NCBI GenBank assembly: GCA_027922465.2
Contig: BQMF02000016.1
Coordinates: 992,001-1,056,000, forward strand
Source of the DNA: Turritopsis dohrnii
Taxonomy: Eukaryota; Cnidaria; Hydrozoa; Anthoathecata; Oceaniidae
Reading direction: 5' to 3'
Length of the DNA stretch: 64,000 nt
Numbering within the stretch: position 1 is the stretch's first letter; each line of letters opens with the position of its first letter. Below the pieces are notes generated by a model, which saw only the letters and a program-made list of their open reading frames with translations, ran no database searches and was not told the DNA's origin. A program made the position numbers and the translations under genes. Positions 37,085-47,728 of this stretch are shown here, piece by piece.

Positions 37085-37480
37085 AGTTATTGATTTTTTT
37101 AGCCTTTTTCAGCCTGAATTGTTCTTATTTTGTTCTTATCTTTTAGAACACAGTTTCAAATTTTAGCCTTATTTTGTTCTTATTTATGGAACTTCCAGTA
37201 AAATAAGAATAAATCTTTTTTAAAGCAACTGATAAAAAGGATGGTTGCAGTTCGGTAATAACTCATTCGCACATTTATTGAAGGTGAAAAAATAACAAAA
37301 CTTCTTAACCATTTACCAGTGAGAGAATTCACATCATGAATTGTTCTTATTCTACAAGAAAATTGAGGCTCACACTGTTCTTAATTTTTGGAACATTGAT
37401 TTGAGCCTCAGGTTGTTCTTATTTTGTTCTTATTTTTTGGCCAAATCTGAGGCTCGTGTTCTTATAAAATTGTTCTTATA
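37085..37480 (+). repeat. Dispersed repeat family G, copy 2
   Basis: Contains many TTGTTCTTATTTTG motifs and the ordered block GAGAATTCACATCATG, AAGAAAATTGAGGCTCA, TTGATTTGAGCCTCAGG shared with 2310-2500. It lies between the LINE fragment and the integrase remnant, so it inserted into or next to the retroelement. Confidence 0.65.
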
Positions 37481-37514
37481 AAAAGAAAAGCGTGTAATTG
37501 AGGTATTTAGAAAC

Positions 37515-38161
37515 TTGTTCGTTGCCTATGGAGCACCTGAAGAACTAAGTTCAGATGGTGGCCCACAGTTCACTAGTGTGGAATTTAAGACCTTCCTAAA
37601 AAATTGGGGCATTAATCACAGACTATCATCTGCATCCTACCCACAATCAAACGGCAGGGCTGAATTGGGTGTCAAAGCTGCAAAACACATCATTCACAAC
37701 AACCTCATGCTCATGCTCATGACCTTCCAGCTCTCCCTATTGGGGCCGATGTCGTTGTACAGAACGTTAGAAACCGCAAACATTGGGATAAGTATGGTCA
37801 AATAGTTGAGGTGCTACCAAATCGCCAATATCAAATTAGAATGTTCCCCTCTGGCAGAGTAACGCTGCAAAATCGAAGGTTTATCAGACAAATTGAAAAG
37901 CTAACACCAGACATAATACCATCCAAAGGAGACCAAAAGTCTCAAGACACAGCACTACCTTTACCGCCAAATCCTGAAGAACCACCAACAAATCCTGAAG
38001 AACCACGTTTAGAGGTGAGGAACGATATTCCTGTTACGGCACCTATCACAACCCCTTCAGAGAATACAATCAACACAACACGACATATCCCAAGAGCCCT
38101 AAAAAACTTGCAGGACTTCAATGCCCCTGGGTTAAAGGAGGCTATAGGGCAAAGGAGATAA
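37515..38161 (+). pseudogene. Integrase remnant of the plus-strand Ty3-like element
   Basis: 37515-37805 encodes the second half of an integrase core: GAPEELSSDGGPQFTS carries one catalytic Asp and PQSNGRAEL the catalytic Glu. The frame shifts near 37700-37810, and 37811-38161 gives the basic C-terminal segment (QIRMFPSGRVTLQNRRFI) with a Pro/Glu-rich tail. The first catalytic Asp and the zinc-binding N-terminus are missing. Confidence 0.75.
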
Positions 38162-38223
38162 TGAACATTTATGCTTTTTGTTACTAACTTACTAACCTTA
38201 ATGTATATTACCTTTAGACAAGC

Positions 38224-40195
38224 ATTGATTGTAGTTTGTAACTGAAGTTTTATCCTGTAAAAATATTCTCATAATAAATTAATAAAAAAGCACGTAAGAA
38301 TTTGAAAATCATATATATGAAATTTGTCAGTTTGAAATTAAACTTATCAGGAGGAATATCCAAAACAGATGAATTTTCACAACAGGGTGAGTGAAAGTCT
38401 ACAGTATGAAAAAAGAATAACTATAATATAGTAAAACGTAAAAAGTCAGCAACGGTTGTGTTGGAGAACAAAATAAAATAAACACCACCACGATTATTTA
38501 TATTCTTAAAAGCCTTTGTCGAGTGTGATATATGTATCATTTTCACGCGATTCCTGGCACAAAAATGCTACTTATTTTACAGTGATATTTTCGTATATAC
38601 AAGAAAAAGCCTTTCTAACATAACATAATACAAATCCTCTTTATTTTATTGACTTGACCGTCGACAAAATCCTACTGACGTATTATGTTCTTCCGTACTT
38701 GCTATCCCGATCTATGATTTTAGCCTTTCTTTCAAACATCGTTTACCGTGCAACGAAAAACATATAATAAACATGTTTTGAGCGAAGGCTACATGACATG
38801 CTTATTGTTTGGCTTGTCGAGGAAATAATAAACGAAACGAAAACGAAATCCTTTCATCATCACTTCACACTGCACTGAAGTTAATCATATCAATATCCAG
38901 TTCTTAATAAGGTATTGTCATTTTATTTTTCTGAACACCATTTCTATTTAGCCAAATGCGCAGGTCCTTAAATCAGTAAAAGAAGATTTGTTTCCTAAAA
39001 GAAGCGAAAAGAGTGGCGGCAAGTAGCGATGACAGATTCTCAAAATGTATCAATTCGAAACTATAGATGAGTTTCTGATGTTAATTACCAGTTAAAGATC
39101 TGTTTAAACTAAAAATTTAATAAACTTCACAAAAATAGATTTCGAGTGCTAATGAGTATTATTTTTAATAATTTTTTTTGTCTTAAAAACGCCTCCTGAG
39201 AACCGGTTTAACCGACAGTGTGCAGAGAGCATCTAATTGCCAACCAAGATGTATGCGCATATTGGTAGGAAATTGACTTGATCTATTAAGCATTTATGTT
39301 GAAACTCACAGCAATTATCAAGCAAAAAACACTAATGTTTATAAACATCACGTCACTTAGAAACTCATCTATAAGAATATAGTTGAAGCTACTGATGTTT
39401 ATTAACAGATATTTGTATTTGGTTATTACCATACTTTGCCTCAATAAGCATCTTTTGCTTACTACAGCTTTGAATTTTGCAATTGTGATGATAAACTGTG
39501 TAAAAACTGTGCCTTGGTGTGTGGTGTGGTCGTACATACGCAAGCTCACTCACGCCTGAATCATATGCGGGCGTGCAAATTTGTTATATTGATTGCATAC
39601 CTAAATCACTTAACTTGCACGTGCAAAATAAGTTTTGTTGGTTTCAATTAGATTTTCTTCATGAATTAAACAATGTTAAATATCTTGTGATTATCTAGAG
39701 AGCTCTAGAAATTGTTCTTATTGGAAAAGCTTTCAGATGATGGTAATTTGAAGAGTTTACTCTGACAATGCTAACACAATACTAATAAACCTTATTTTTT
39801 AATGTTTTCATTTATACTATATTTAGTGACTAAACCCATGGCTTCTAATCATAATACATTTTTGCTATTATTTTATGGGGAGAAAGTTTCACAGGGAGAA
39901 GTTTCATGAGAAAAAAAAATGCAAAGTTAAAATATATTACATTAAAGCCCAAACATTTCGACAGAAAAATATTCGGTGAAAAAACTTAGGTGGAAATATT
40001 TTTGGACAATTTTTGCCAATTTCAGCGAAAAGAATTTCGGACTGATTTATAGAAGGAGGAAAAATTTTTGGACAATAGAATTTTCGAAAACAGGGGGATA
40101 AAATATCAAATCAAACAGAAACAAAAAAAATCATTAAAATATTTTCATGTATTTAACAAAAGACACTACTAAGACACTACAACGTTAAAACTTTT
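38224..40195. other. Gene-free stretch
   Basis: No recognisable coding sequence. The last part (about 39875-40090) contains GGGGAGAAAGTTTCACAGGG and related GAGAAGTTTCATGAGAAAAA, a diverged relative of the MITE at 62036-62463. Confidence 0.55.
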
Positions 40196-41627
40196 CTAAT
40201 TTTCTAATTTTCTAAAGTCAGCAAATGGATCTTCGCAGGGAAATTCTTTGGTCACAGCCTCTATGATCCCAGCACTTTGGAAGCCATTAATGATTACTTC
40301 TTTGCTGTTTCGGAGGTGATCATACAAACCGAGAAGCCAACGTGCATGAATAGGTTTTAGGATGGATAGCTTTGGGTATGTCGATTTCATAAACTTCTGT
40401 TCCTTCATCAAACTTTTTCTTAACTTCATTTGCATGCCACAACTCAAAATTCTCCTTCAAAAAATGCTTTGTCATTGCATTCACAGTTATATCCAACGGC
40501 TGGAAGTGATTTTGCCACGTATACTATGACGCAATCATTACTCTCGATGTATTCCTTTATGTTGTGAGTGGTTTGCCCAGCAAAAAAATTGTATATCAAC
40601 ATAGATTTTTGGTCTTCAGGTTGACCAAGTTCTTCCTTCTTCTTCAGCAAATAAGGAAAGATGACTTTATCCAACAATTGTTTAGTTTTTTCCTCATTAC
40701 TCCAGTGATTTGGAGTGAATGTCAAGTCAAATTCAACTGGGAAATTCTACATCTTTGGGTAGACAGCGAGTTGTTTTGCCTTCATAGATTAGCTGCATTG
40801 GTAGAAAGTCACCTGTCATTGAGACAAAAAACATTCCTGTAATTTGTTTCTTTCTTCTCTTTCCTTGTAATGGCACAGATTTTTCACCCTTTTCATTTAA
40901 ATTGCTGTTACCAGTAACAACGTAAGGCAAAGGGGTTTGGTCAAAGTTGATTATTAGAACGTCAGGAATATTATGTCAGGATTGAAATTGACGTATTTTG
41001 CGCTGAAAATCAAGCTTTGTTTCTGCTAACAGTGCTGGAGCTACGGGAACTGGCCATGGTGGCAATACGGCGAGCCATTTTTCTTCTAATTGTCTCCATT
41101 CGATACAAAACTTGTCTTGCCCAATCATTTGATAAGGACAGATGACCTCCATTTTCAGCAAGGAGTGACCTGTCGTTAGCCTGGACGATTCCTTTTGCAC
41201 AGCGTTAATAACAGACGATGTTACAGAAGCTCCCCTTAATCTTAGTGTAGTGACAGTGTCTACTGTCTTTTGCATTAGAATTTCTGGGAGCAAGGTCGGC
41301 CTACCCCTCGTTTTCTTGACAATCTCATCTGAAAGATCGTCACCTCTTTGTTTATTCTCTATGTAAGCCTTTAAATTCAGTAATTGTTTGCTTTGTTAAA
41401 CGTGGGTACTTTGATAACAACAATCGGAACGTGCCAGCGTTTCCATTTTTCGAAGCATGTTCACCAATTTCTAATCTTTGTTGAGGTGTACAATATTTTT
41501 TCCTCTTTTTTCCTTTTTCTTGCACCTTCTTCAGTTCTTTTGAAATCGCTACATTTTCTCGAGCTGTAATTTCGGAAGAAAGAAAGAAGAAAGAAGAAAG
41601 TTTGTCACGGGCTTTATCGATTAACAT
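40196..41627 (-). pseudogene. pogo/Tigger-like DDE transposase, broken
   Basis: Reading the minus strand, pieces occur in transposase order. First a helix-turn-helix part (41627-41352: YCTPQQRLEIGEHASKNG), then a TRGRPTLLPEI linker (about 41310) and the first DDE block INFDQTPLPY (about 40945). Next come 40930-40733 (KRRKKQITGMFFVSMTGDFL), 40725-40444 (FTPNHWSNEEKTKQLLD, then IYNFFAGQTT) and 40447-40196 (a C-terminal piece). Lesions: a frameshift near 41370, an in-frame TGA near 40977, and frameshifts near 40730 and 40490. In the second DDE block the expected Asp is Asn (IYNFF). Such enzymes cut and paste DNA at TA targets. This copy cannot be active. Flanking inverted repeats were not identified. 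Confidence 0.78.
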
Positions 41628-42049
41628 TCATGCACGTGCAAGCTCAAAACGTAGTGTGTGTCAGACAGGGGTTGGTTTATGAGACTTTTGCCCCAAAGAA
41701 TCAAGAACATTTTCATGTAAGATTTCGTCACTCTGAGAAAAGACGTATAACAAACTATTTGTTTAGTATATAAAGTAATTACCTGCTGCTGTTTTTCGAT
41801 CTGTAAGTAACTTAGATATCAATAATAATGTGCCATCCGTTTTTGTCGCAATAAACATAAGACATGAAAAACAGTCCATTCTTCGACACAAGGTAACTCA
41901 ATCATAACGACGGAGAGCAGAAAAATTATGTTGAGCGTAATGTACATCACGAAATCTCCTCCATGAGCTTTCTCAACAAAGTTACAGGAACTTATAATAA
42001 GAGAAAAAAATAGGAAAAAAGCACTTTAGCCAAAAAGCACACATCTCAG

Positions 42050-44766
42050 CAGGAGACAAACCTGTTGTGGTGTGTGGTGTTGCACGGTATGTGAGCAGGT
42101 AGTGCTGAAGTTCCTTCTTGGGATCTTTTCCGTCTACGACAGCGGTGTGGACAAACTTGCATAGCAGCTTTACGAACGCCTCTGCGAAGCCATTGCTTTG
42201 AGGATCTTCGGGAGAGCATGGGTTATGGTGAATGCCCATTTTGTTGCAGTAGGCATCCATTTCGTTTCCGAAGTATGGTGGGCCATTGTCGCTTGAAAGG
42301 GTTTCTGGGATACCGTGTGTTGCAAATATTCTATCCAAACATGGCTCCAGTTTGCTGAAAGAAGTTGACTTTACGATGTCTACTTCCGTGTACTTTGAAA
42401 ACTGATCTATGACGACGTGAAGGTAGTACTGGGCACCAATAGGACCCTTGAAATCAGCGTGAAGGTTTTGCCATGGTCGATCCGGCAACATGTTTGGCTG
42501 CAATGGTTCAGGGGGCGTATGGCTCAAAGCAGCATTGCACGGCCGGCATGTCTTCTTTCACCAGTACGTGCATTTTCGGAAACCAACAGGTTTCTCGAAG
42601 TAGGCTAAGTGTCCGATCTGCTCCTTCATGGGTTTCATGGGCAAGACCAATCACGTCAGCTTGGATGCTTGCGGGAATCACAATTTTATCATTGTGGGCG
42701 ATAACTCCATTGACGTAAGATAGCTCATCAAAAATATGTTGGTATTCTATTAGGGAGTTCCGACACCTTTTGTTATGGACGATGTCCTCTATAAGCTGCT
42801 GCATCACTGTATCTTTGGCCACTTCTCCTTGTAGCATCTCCATTGTGATGGCACGAGGCATTATGTCATCAAGTAATCGATTAACTAGAATATCACTCTC
42901 ATCCACTCTCATGGCTAAATATAGCCAGCAATGGTTTGTGGTCTGTGATGACTTGAACAGTTGTTCCCAAAGTGTACATCTTATTCATGTACATTCCTGT
43001 AAGAATGCCATTGCTTTCACGCTCTATTTGGCTGTACCCAGCTTCAGCTGCTGTCCAGCTCCTTGAGGTGTGGTTGACAGGCCGCCAAATTTCCTCATCT
43101 TTCACTCTGTGTTTCTGGGCGACTGTGGCATGCGTATCAATCGGGCTAGAATCTACGTATAGCCTTGTTGGTAATTTTGTGTCATATGCAGCTAAAACAT
43201 CGTCGCTGCACAGTCTCTGTTTAAGAGTGCGGAATGAATGGGCTTCACGTACACCCCAATGAAACCGAGTGTTCTTCTTGGTGAGCTCCCTTAATGGCTT
43301 TGTGAGCTCTGGATACGAGTCATCCCCATGATTTCCGTGTAAGAACTTGGCATTAAACTGTATAGTTTGGAGAAAACTTTTAACCTCAGTACAAGTTTCG
43401 GTTCCGGCCAGTCCTTGATGATACTGCATTTCTCGGGATCCGGTGACATTCCATCTTTGCTGTAGATGTTTCCGAACCATTTTACTAATGGTTGTTCGAA
43501 CTGACGCTTTTCTTTACGTAAAGTCAGTCCTCTTGAGTGTAGCGTTTGAAGAACTGTCTCAAGATGGCTATCATGTTTGTTACCTTTACCGTAAATTAAA
43601 ATGTCATCTTTAATATTTATCAAATTTGGGCAATCCTTGATGGCCTCTCTGACCTTCTTCTGTATCTCACTGCTGGCCGGACTGGTTCCCATCACCATTC
43701 TCTTATAGCGATAAATGCCCCACGGTGTACGGAATGTAAACAGCTTCCGAGCAGATTCCTCTATTTCAAATTGGTGGTAGCAGTTGGTGATGTCGATCAT
43801 GGAGAAGCGATTACTGCCTCTGAGAGCATGTCGGAGTTCCTCAGTTGTGGGAATAGGCTCGTGTGTAGGAAAGATGTTTTTGTTGACTTGTTGACAATCG
43901 AGTGTGACCCTGATTTGGTTGGGATCCCATTTCTTGTCGGTAATGACAAGGTTGCTGAGATAAGTCCCAGGGTCTTCTGTTTGAAGCAGACCTTCGATAA
44001 TGTCATCTTGAAGCATCTTTCTGATTTCGGTTTTTAATTTGTCGACGTAATGAAGAGGTATTCGTCTAGGTGGCTGAATAGTTGGTGATGCATCAGGGCG
44101 AACATGGATTTTAATTGGATCACCTTTGAACTTTCCTGTTTGACTTGAGAATAGTTCTTGGAAACGTGAAGTAATAGTCTCCATGCTGCTGTCGATTTGG
44201 GCCTGTGTTTGGTTACCAGAAACAACGTGAGTGGCGGGACATTGTTCCAGTTTCAGTGGTGTTATTCGATTGACTGTATCTACAGCTGGGTTCGCTCCAT
44301 CTGGGGTGATTGTAACTATACCTAGTCTTACGGCATCGGATTCACCTAAAAGAGATTGTTCTCTTCTGTCATCTACGATGTAGGCATACGTTTCTACTTC
44401 AGCACCTCTCTGAGCAGTGAGTTTCACCAATGCTTTTCCACGTATGGGAAGGTGATACGCTGTTCCGAATGGTCTAAATCGCTTGGAAGTTTTAACAAAC
44501 TTGCAGCCGTCTTTGATTAACTCCCAATCGTTTCTGTTGAGAAGAGTTTTAGATACTCCTGTATCTGTAACAAGTTCTAATGTTCGTGGTGTCACGTTAT
44601 CATTTTGACATCCTTGCACTTGAATTCTTGCAATTGTTGACTTGTTTCCGATTTTCCCGACAACAATACGACCTGACGTCTCGCTATCGCTGTCTTCTGC
44701 ACTTGAAAGTCGATAGAACTTTTCTTGTTGGCGTTTTGTTTTGCATGCTTTGGCAAAATGGTTCAT
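42050..44766 (-). pseudogene. protease, reverse transcriptase, RNase H and integrase of the minus-strand Ty3-like element
   Basis: 44766-43291 carries the end of the zinc knuckles, a DTG protease site (ELVTDTGVSKTLL), and reverse transcriptase with VTLDCQQVNKNI, MIDITNCYHQFEI, MGTSPAS and IKDDILIYG. After a frameshift near 43400, 43480-42899 gives RNase H (LYVDSSPID, ITDHKPLLAIF). 42912-42508 is the integrase zinc region, and 42527-42050 the core with HADFKGP, SSDNGPPYF and NGFAEAF, so all three DDE positions are present. Sequence after GLSPAEM is unrelated. At least two frame breaks make it inactive. Confidence 0.8.
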
Positions 44767-45336
44767 CTTGGAGCACGAGGAACATTTTTGTCCGAAGGCT
44801 GGGCACTTGTTCCCTTTTCCGCATCGGTCGGAGCCGCATCGTGTGCACCGCGATTTAGAGAACCTGGAACGAAGTTTCCTGTTCTCCTTTTGTAAACGAC
44901 GTACTTCTTCTTCTGCCCTTTCGCCTTTGTCTGCTGTCTGACCACTGGCTTTTTCAAGAAGAGCTGCCCCTTTCGCAGACTGCTCTTTTGCGATGCCAAG
45001 TTTTCAAGTTCAGCATAAGTAACGTTATCTTGCAGGGCTCTTTCCCGCAATTTCGGGTTCGAGGTTTGCAACAGAATTGCATCCACGGTTGCTTGTTGCC
45101 AGTTATAGTTCGTATAATCAATAAGCTGTGCAGCATTGGATATTTCTTTTGACCACCTGTCAAAAGTTTTAGTTCCTTGTGGAAAATTAGCTAACAAGAG
45201 GTTTCTCTGAACCACGCTATTGGTTCGAGCTCTCAATCCTTCAGAGATTTTATTGACAGCAACATCGAAGCTGTCAGCGTTAGTCACATTTCCAATATGC
45301 TGGAACAAATCACGCATATCATCTCCTCCACGAAAT
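44763..45336 (-). pseudogene. gag C-terminal part of the minus-strand Ty3-like element
   Basis: Open from the inserted element's edge to 44763. It contains a capsid-like stretch (DMRDLFQHIGNV, RNLLLANFPQGTKTFDRW) and a basic tail. In a second, overlapping frame at about 44860-44750 lie zinc-knuckle residues (CTRCGSDRCGKGNKCPAFGQ, then CSSC, then HFAKAC). The change of frame between gag and pol suggests a frameshift mutation or programmed shift. The N-terminal piece is at 47541-47728. Confidence 0.7.
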
Positions 45337-46041
45337 GTGACTGTCCATGGGAAAAAAAGTACATTCGATTTTACTGATATGCGCAAATTACCGGTAATTT
45401 TACCGGTAACTTAAGATTTTTTTAGCGATTACCGGTAATTATAATTTTTTATCGATAAATTTACCGCTTTACCGATAATTACCGGTATCGTAATGTAATG
45501 TAAAAAAATACCTAATGTGATTTACCGGTAGCGTCTCAGACGTAAGGTAAAGTGGCTAATCGATAGCGATAACATGTTTTCGAAAATGTTAATGTTTGTT
45601 TATACTAATTCCGCCATTTTTAAGACCCGGTCAAGTCATAAATTACCTAATCGTTGGTTGTTCAAATATGTTTCTTTCTTGTTTTTATTCATGATGAAGT
45701 AATTGACGTCAATAAACTCTGAAACAAAACAAATCACCTGCTCATGAATTAGACGGTTGAAAGATCTTTTAAAAGAAAGGATGTGTCGAAAATTTATTAA
45801 TGATTTTTTCTTCATAAGTTTAAATCTTCCATTTAAAAAGACTGCGTTATTCAATTATTATAATAAACAGGGAAATTTTTGTAACAGCCCTTTGGTAATC
45901 TATACTCTTTTTATGTATATATTACAGGTAACATTCGTTTGTGTATCAAAATCAACTCGTTACCTGGTTCTCATTCAGCTGAAAATAAGAGATAAAACAG
46001 TTTGTTCGAAATTTGGCAATAATAAAAACCGTCCGCTCTAA

Positions 46042-46415
46042 GGGGGTGTTTATATGGAGGTGAGCTGGCCCGGTTAGCCGGGCTGGCTCACTTAGCCGAG
46101 ACAATTTCATCTCGCCTTTATATGGAAGCGGGCTGGCTCACCTTTGTATATTTTTGTTTATCAAATAGTATGCGCATGCTATGAAATTAGCCCGCTTAGC
46201 CGGGCTAGCCCGGTTGTGGATGTTTATATGGAAAATTTTCATCCCACTGAAGCGAGATCTCGGCAAATTGAACCGAGATCTCGCTTAGGCGGGCTGGCTC
46301 GGTTTTCATATAAACACATTCGAATAAAAACATATACTTCTTAATGTAAGTGAGATCTCGGCTAAGCGAGCCAGCCCGTTTAACCGGGCCAGCTCGCTTC
46401 CATATAAACACCCCC
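46042..46415. mobile_element. Harbinger-like foldback MITE, GC-rich arms
   Basis: Ends GGGGGTGTTTATATGGA and TCCATATAAACACCCCC, flanked by TAA at 46039-46041 and 46416-46418. Long arms contain GCTGGCCCGGTTAGCCGGGC, GGCTGGCTC and CGAGATCTCGG in both orientations. TAA/TWA three-base duplications and G-rich ends are typical of PIF/Harbinger MITEs. The element is much more GC-rich than its surroundings and could form a long hairpin. Confidence 0.8.
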
Positions 46416-46634
46416 TAATTCTATTAAGTTATTTTTGTAAATCCCATGACGAAAACTTTTATTTTTATTTTCCTCAGGGAAAGTCAGCTGAGACTTATTT
46501 TATTCAACAGATATTTCGCCTTCAACAAGTGGAGATGTGTCCTTAAAGAATCGATCATATCGCAACGTTATTAGTGATCTTTATTCACTTTTGTAACTTT
46601 CAGATAATATCCCGATAAAGAGTGAATTTGGGAA

Positions 46635-46735
46635 AAGACAAAATGAAAACATTTTAACGTCGGCTTGACGAGTTGCAAAAGTTCTCTTTTGAAATACTCA
46701 CCTTCGTTTAAACATTAATACTACCTGTTTCCTAC
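46635..46735. repeat. Repeat J, copy 2
   Basis: Inverse match to 32455-32545. Located inside the 45337-47548 element, immediately beside the 46732-46944 open frame. Confidence 0.65.
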
Positions 46736-46944
46736 AGTTTTTCATCATAAGGTTTACGTGGAAGATTGTCTGAAAGCTCAGGGCTCCAAAACTCTCCCAT
46801 GTCCTGGCTGTAAAGCTTGCGTGGGTGCGCACTCTTCTCGCAGTAGTCAATGTTGATGATGGACAGTCGGAAAACCTGTGGCAAGGTTCCAAATGGTAGT
46901 TCCTCTGTCCGTTCGAGTCTCATTGTCATACAACAGTCGAGCAT
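46732..46944 (-). other. Open frame of 70 codons inside the TIR element, possible captured exon
   Basis: Starts ATG at 46944 (MLDCCMTMRLERTEELPFG) and ends DNLPRKPYDEKL then TAG. Its composition is protein-like (balanced residues, higher GC than flanks), unlike the many AT-rich spurious frames. The upstream frame is open for some codons (VPSLHANTL). I do not recognise the protein. It could be the last exon of a host gene carried by the element or part of an unknown transposon protein. Confidence 0.35.
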
Positions 46945-47540
46945 AAGAGTGTTAGCATGAAGTGATGGAACCGACGTAATTTTCCTTGTACAACCTTTCG
47001 AAGACCTTCACTGCAATAGCATTAATATTTTAGTCGAAAGATCCTGGGAACTAAATGCTAAAATTTGGTTTCATGCTACTACAAAAACATGTATACGAGA
47101 AAACATTAGGAAGATCGTTTATTTTCTTTGCAGTGCATATTCATCTAAAAACATTCGATTACTGAACATTCGATGTGAATTCTTTGACGACTTTTAAGTA
47201 TCCCGGAGGTAAAATGATTTTCAAATTATTACGCTACGGTAACGTATAACACCATATATAAACGATAACTTAGGCATAACAGCTCTTAAAGCTATCTCTT
47301 TTCTCGTTTTAAAAACTACCATAGTTCACACTTTACCAATAAAATTGGATCGATTTAGATTTACCGGTAAATTTACCGATAAAAGTATTGATCAATTTGT
47401 GTACCGGTAATTACCGATAATATAATTAGTTTACCGGTATAATGAAAATTTTACCGGTAAAAATATCGATACTACATCTTTAGCGGTAAAAATACCGGTA
47501 TATTTTACCGGTAAAATGAAATGTACTTTTTTTCCCATGG

Positions 47541-47728
47541 ACGGTCACAAATATTAACATTGCCTTCTTTTCCTTCTCGGATGGTTCATATGGCGTACCA
47601 TCTGCTTTTCGGAATGCAAGTTCGAACACTAATTTCATTCTGTCCACATATTTCGTGAATAACTCAAGAGTTCCACCTGGGTTAGCATCGAGAGTTTTGA
47701 ATGTACCAGGGTCTAGATTAAGCGTCAT
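47541..47728 (-). pseudogene. gag N-terminal part of the minus-strand Ty3-like element
   Basis: Starts with ATG at 47728 (MTLNLDPGTFKTLD) and runs to the edge of the inserted TIR element. Typical short N-terminal region of K02A2.6-like gag proteins (KYVDRMKLVFELAF). The rest continues at 45336 and below. Confidence 0.7.

Larger units (their letters stand above)
33251..38223 (+). mobile_element. Ty3-like retroelement with about 66-bp terminal direct repeats, interrupted
   Basis: Direct repeats at 33251-33316 and 38159-38223 share TAATGAACATT, ATGCTTTTTGTTACTAACTT and CCTTAATGTATATTACCTTT. They enclose gag, protease and reverse transcriptase (33380-36025) and an integrase remnant (37515-38161). 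The middle has lost RNase H and the integrase N-terminus and holds a LINE fragment and a family G repeat. The direct repeats are far shorter than usual LTRs, so they may be LTR remnants. No 4-6 bp target duplication was recognised. Confidence 0.75.
45337..47548. mobile_element. 2.2-kb TIR element with ACCGGT-rich ends, inserted in gag
   Basis: Ends are inverted: GTGACTGTCCATGGGAAAAA and AAGTACATTC on the left; the inverse AGTACTTTTTTTCCCATGG-type sequence on the right. Each end carries clusters of TACCGGTAA motifs (about 45390-45490 and 47355-47515). Removing it leaves gag in frame with a short T/A-rich target duplication of 3-4 bp. No transposase was recognised inside. It hosts a Harbinger-like foldback, repeat J and a 70-codon open frame. 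Superfamily unresolved. Confidence 0.7.
42050..47728 (-). mobile_element. Ty3-like retroelement, minus strand, nested insertions, no LTRs found
   Basis: Reading from 47728 down: gag start, an inserted TIR element (45337-47548), gag remainder with zinc knuckles, protease, reverse transcriptase, RNase H and integrase. Homology stops abruptly at about 42050 after GLSPAEM. No matching long terminal repeats were found on the two sides. The domain order protease-RT-RNase H-integrase is that of Ty3-type elements. Confidence 0.78.
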
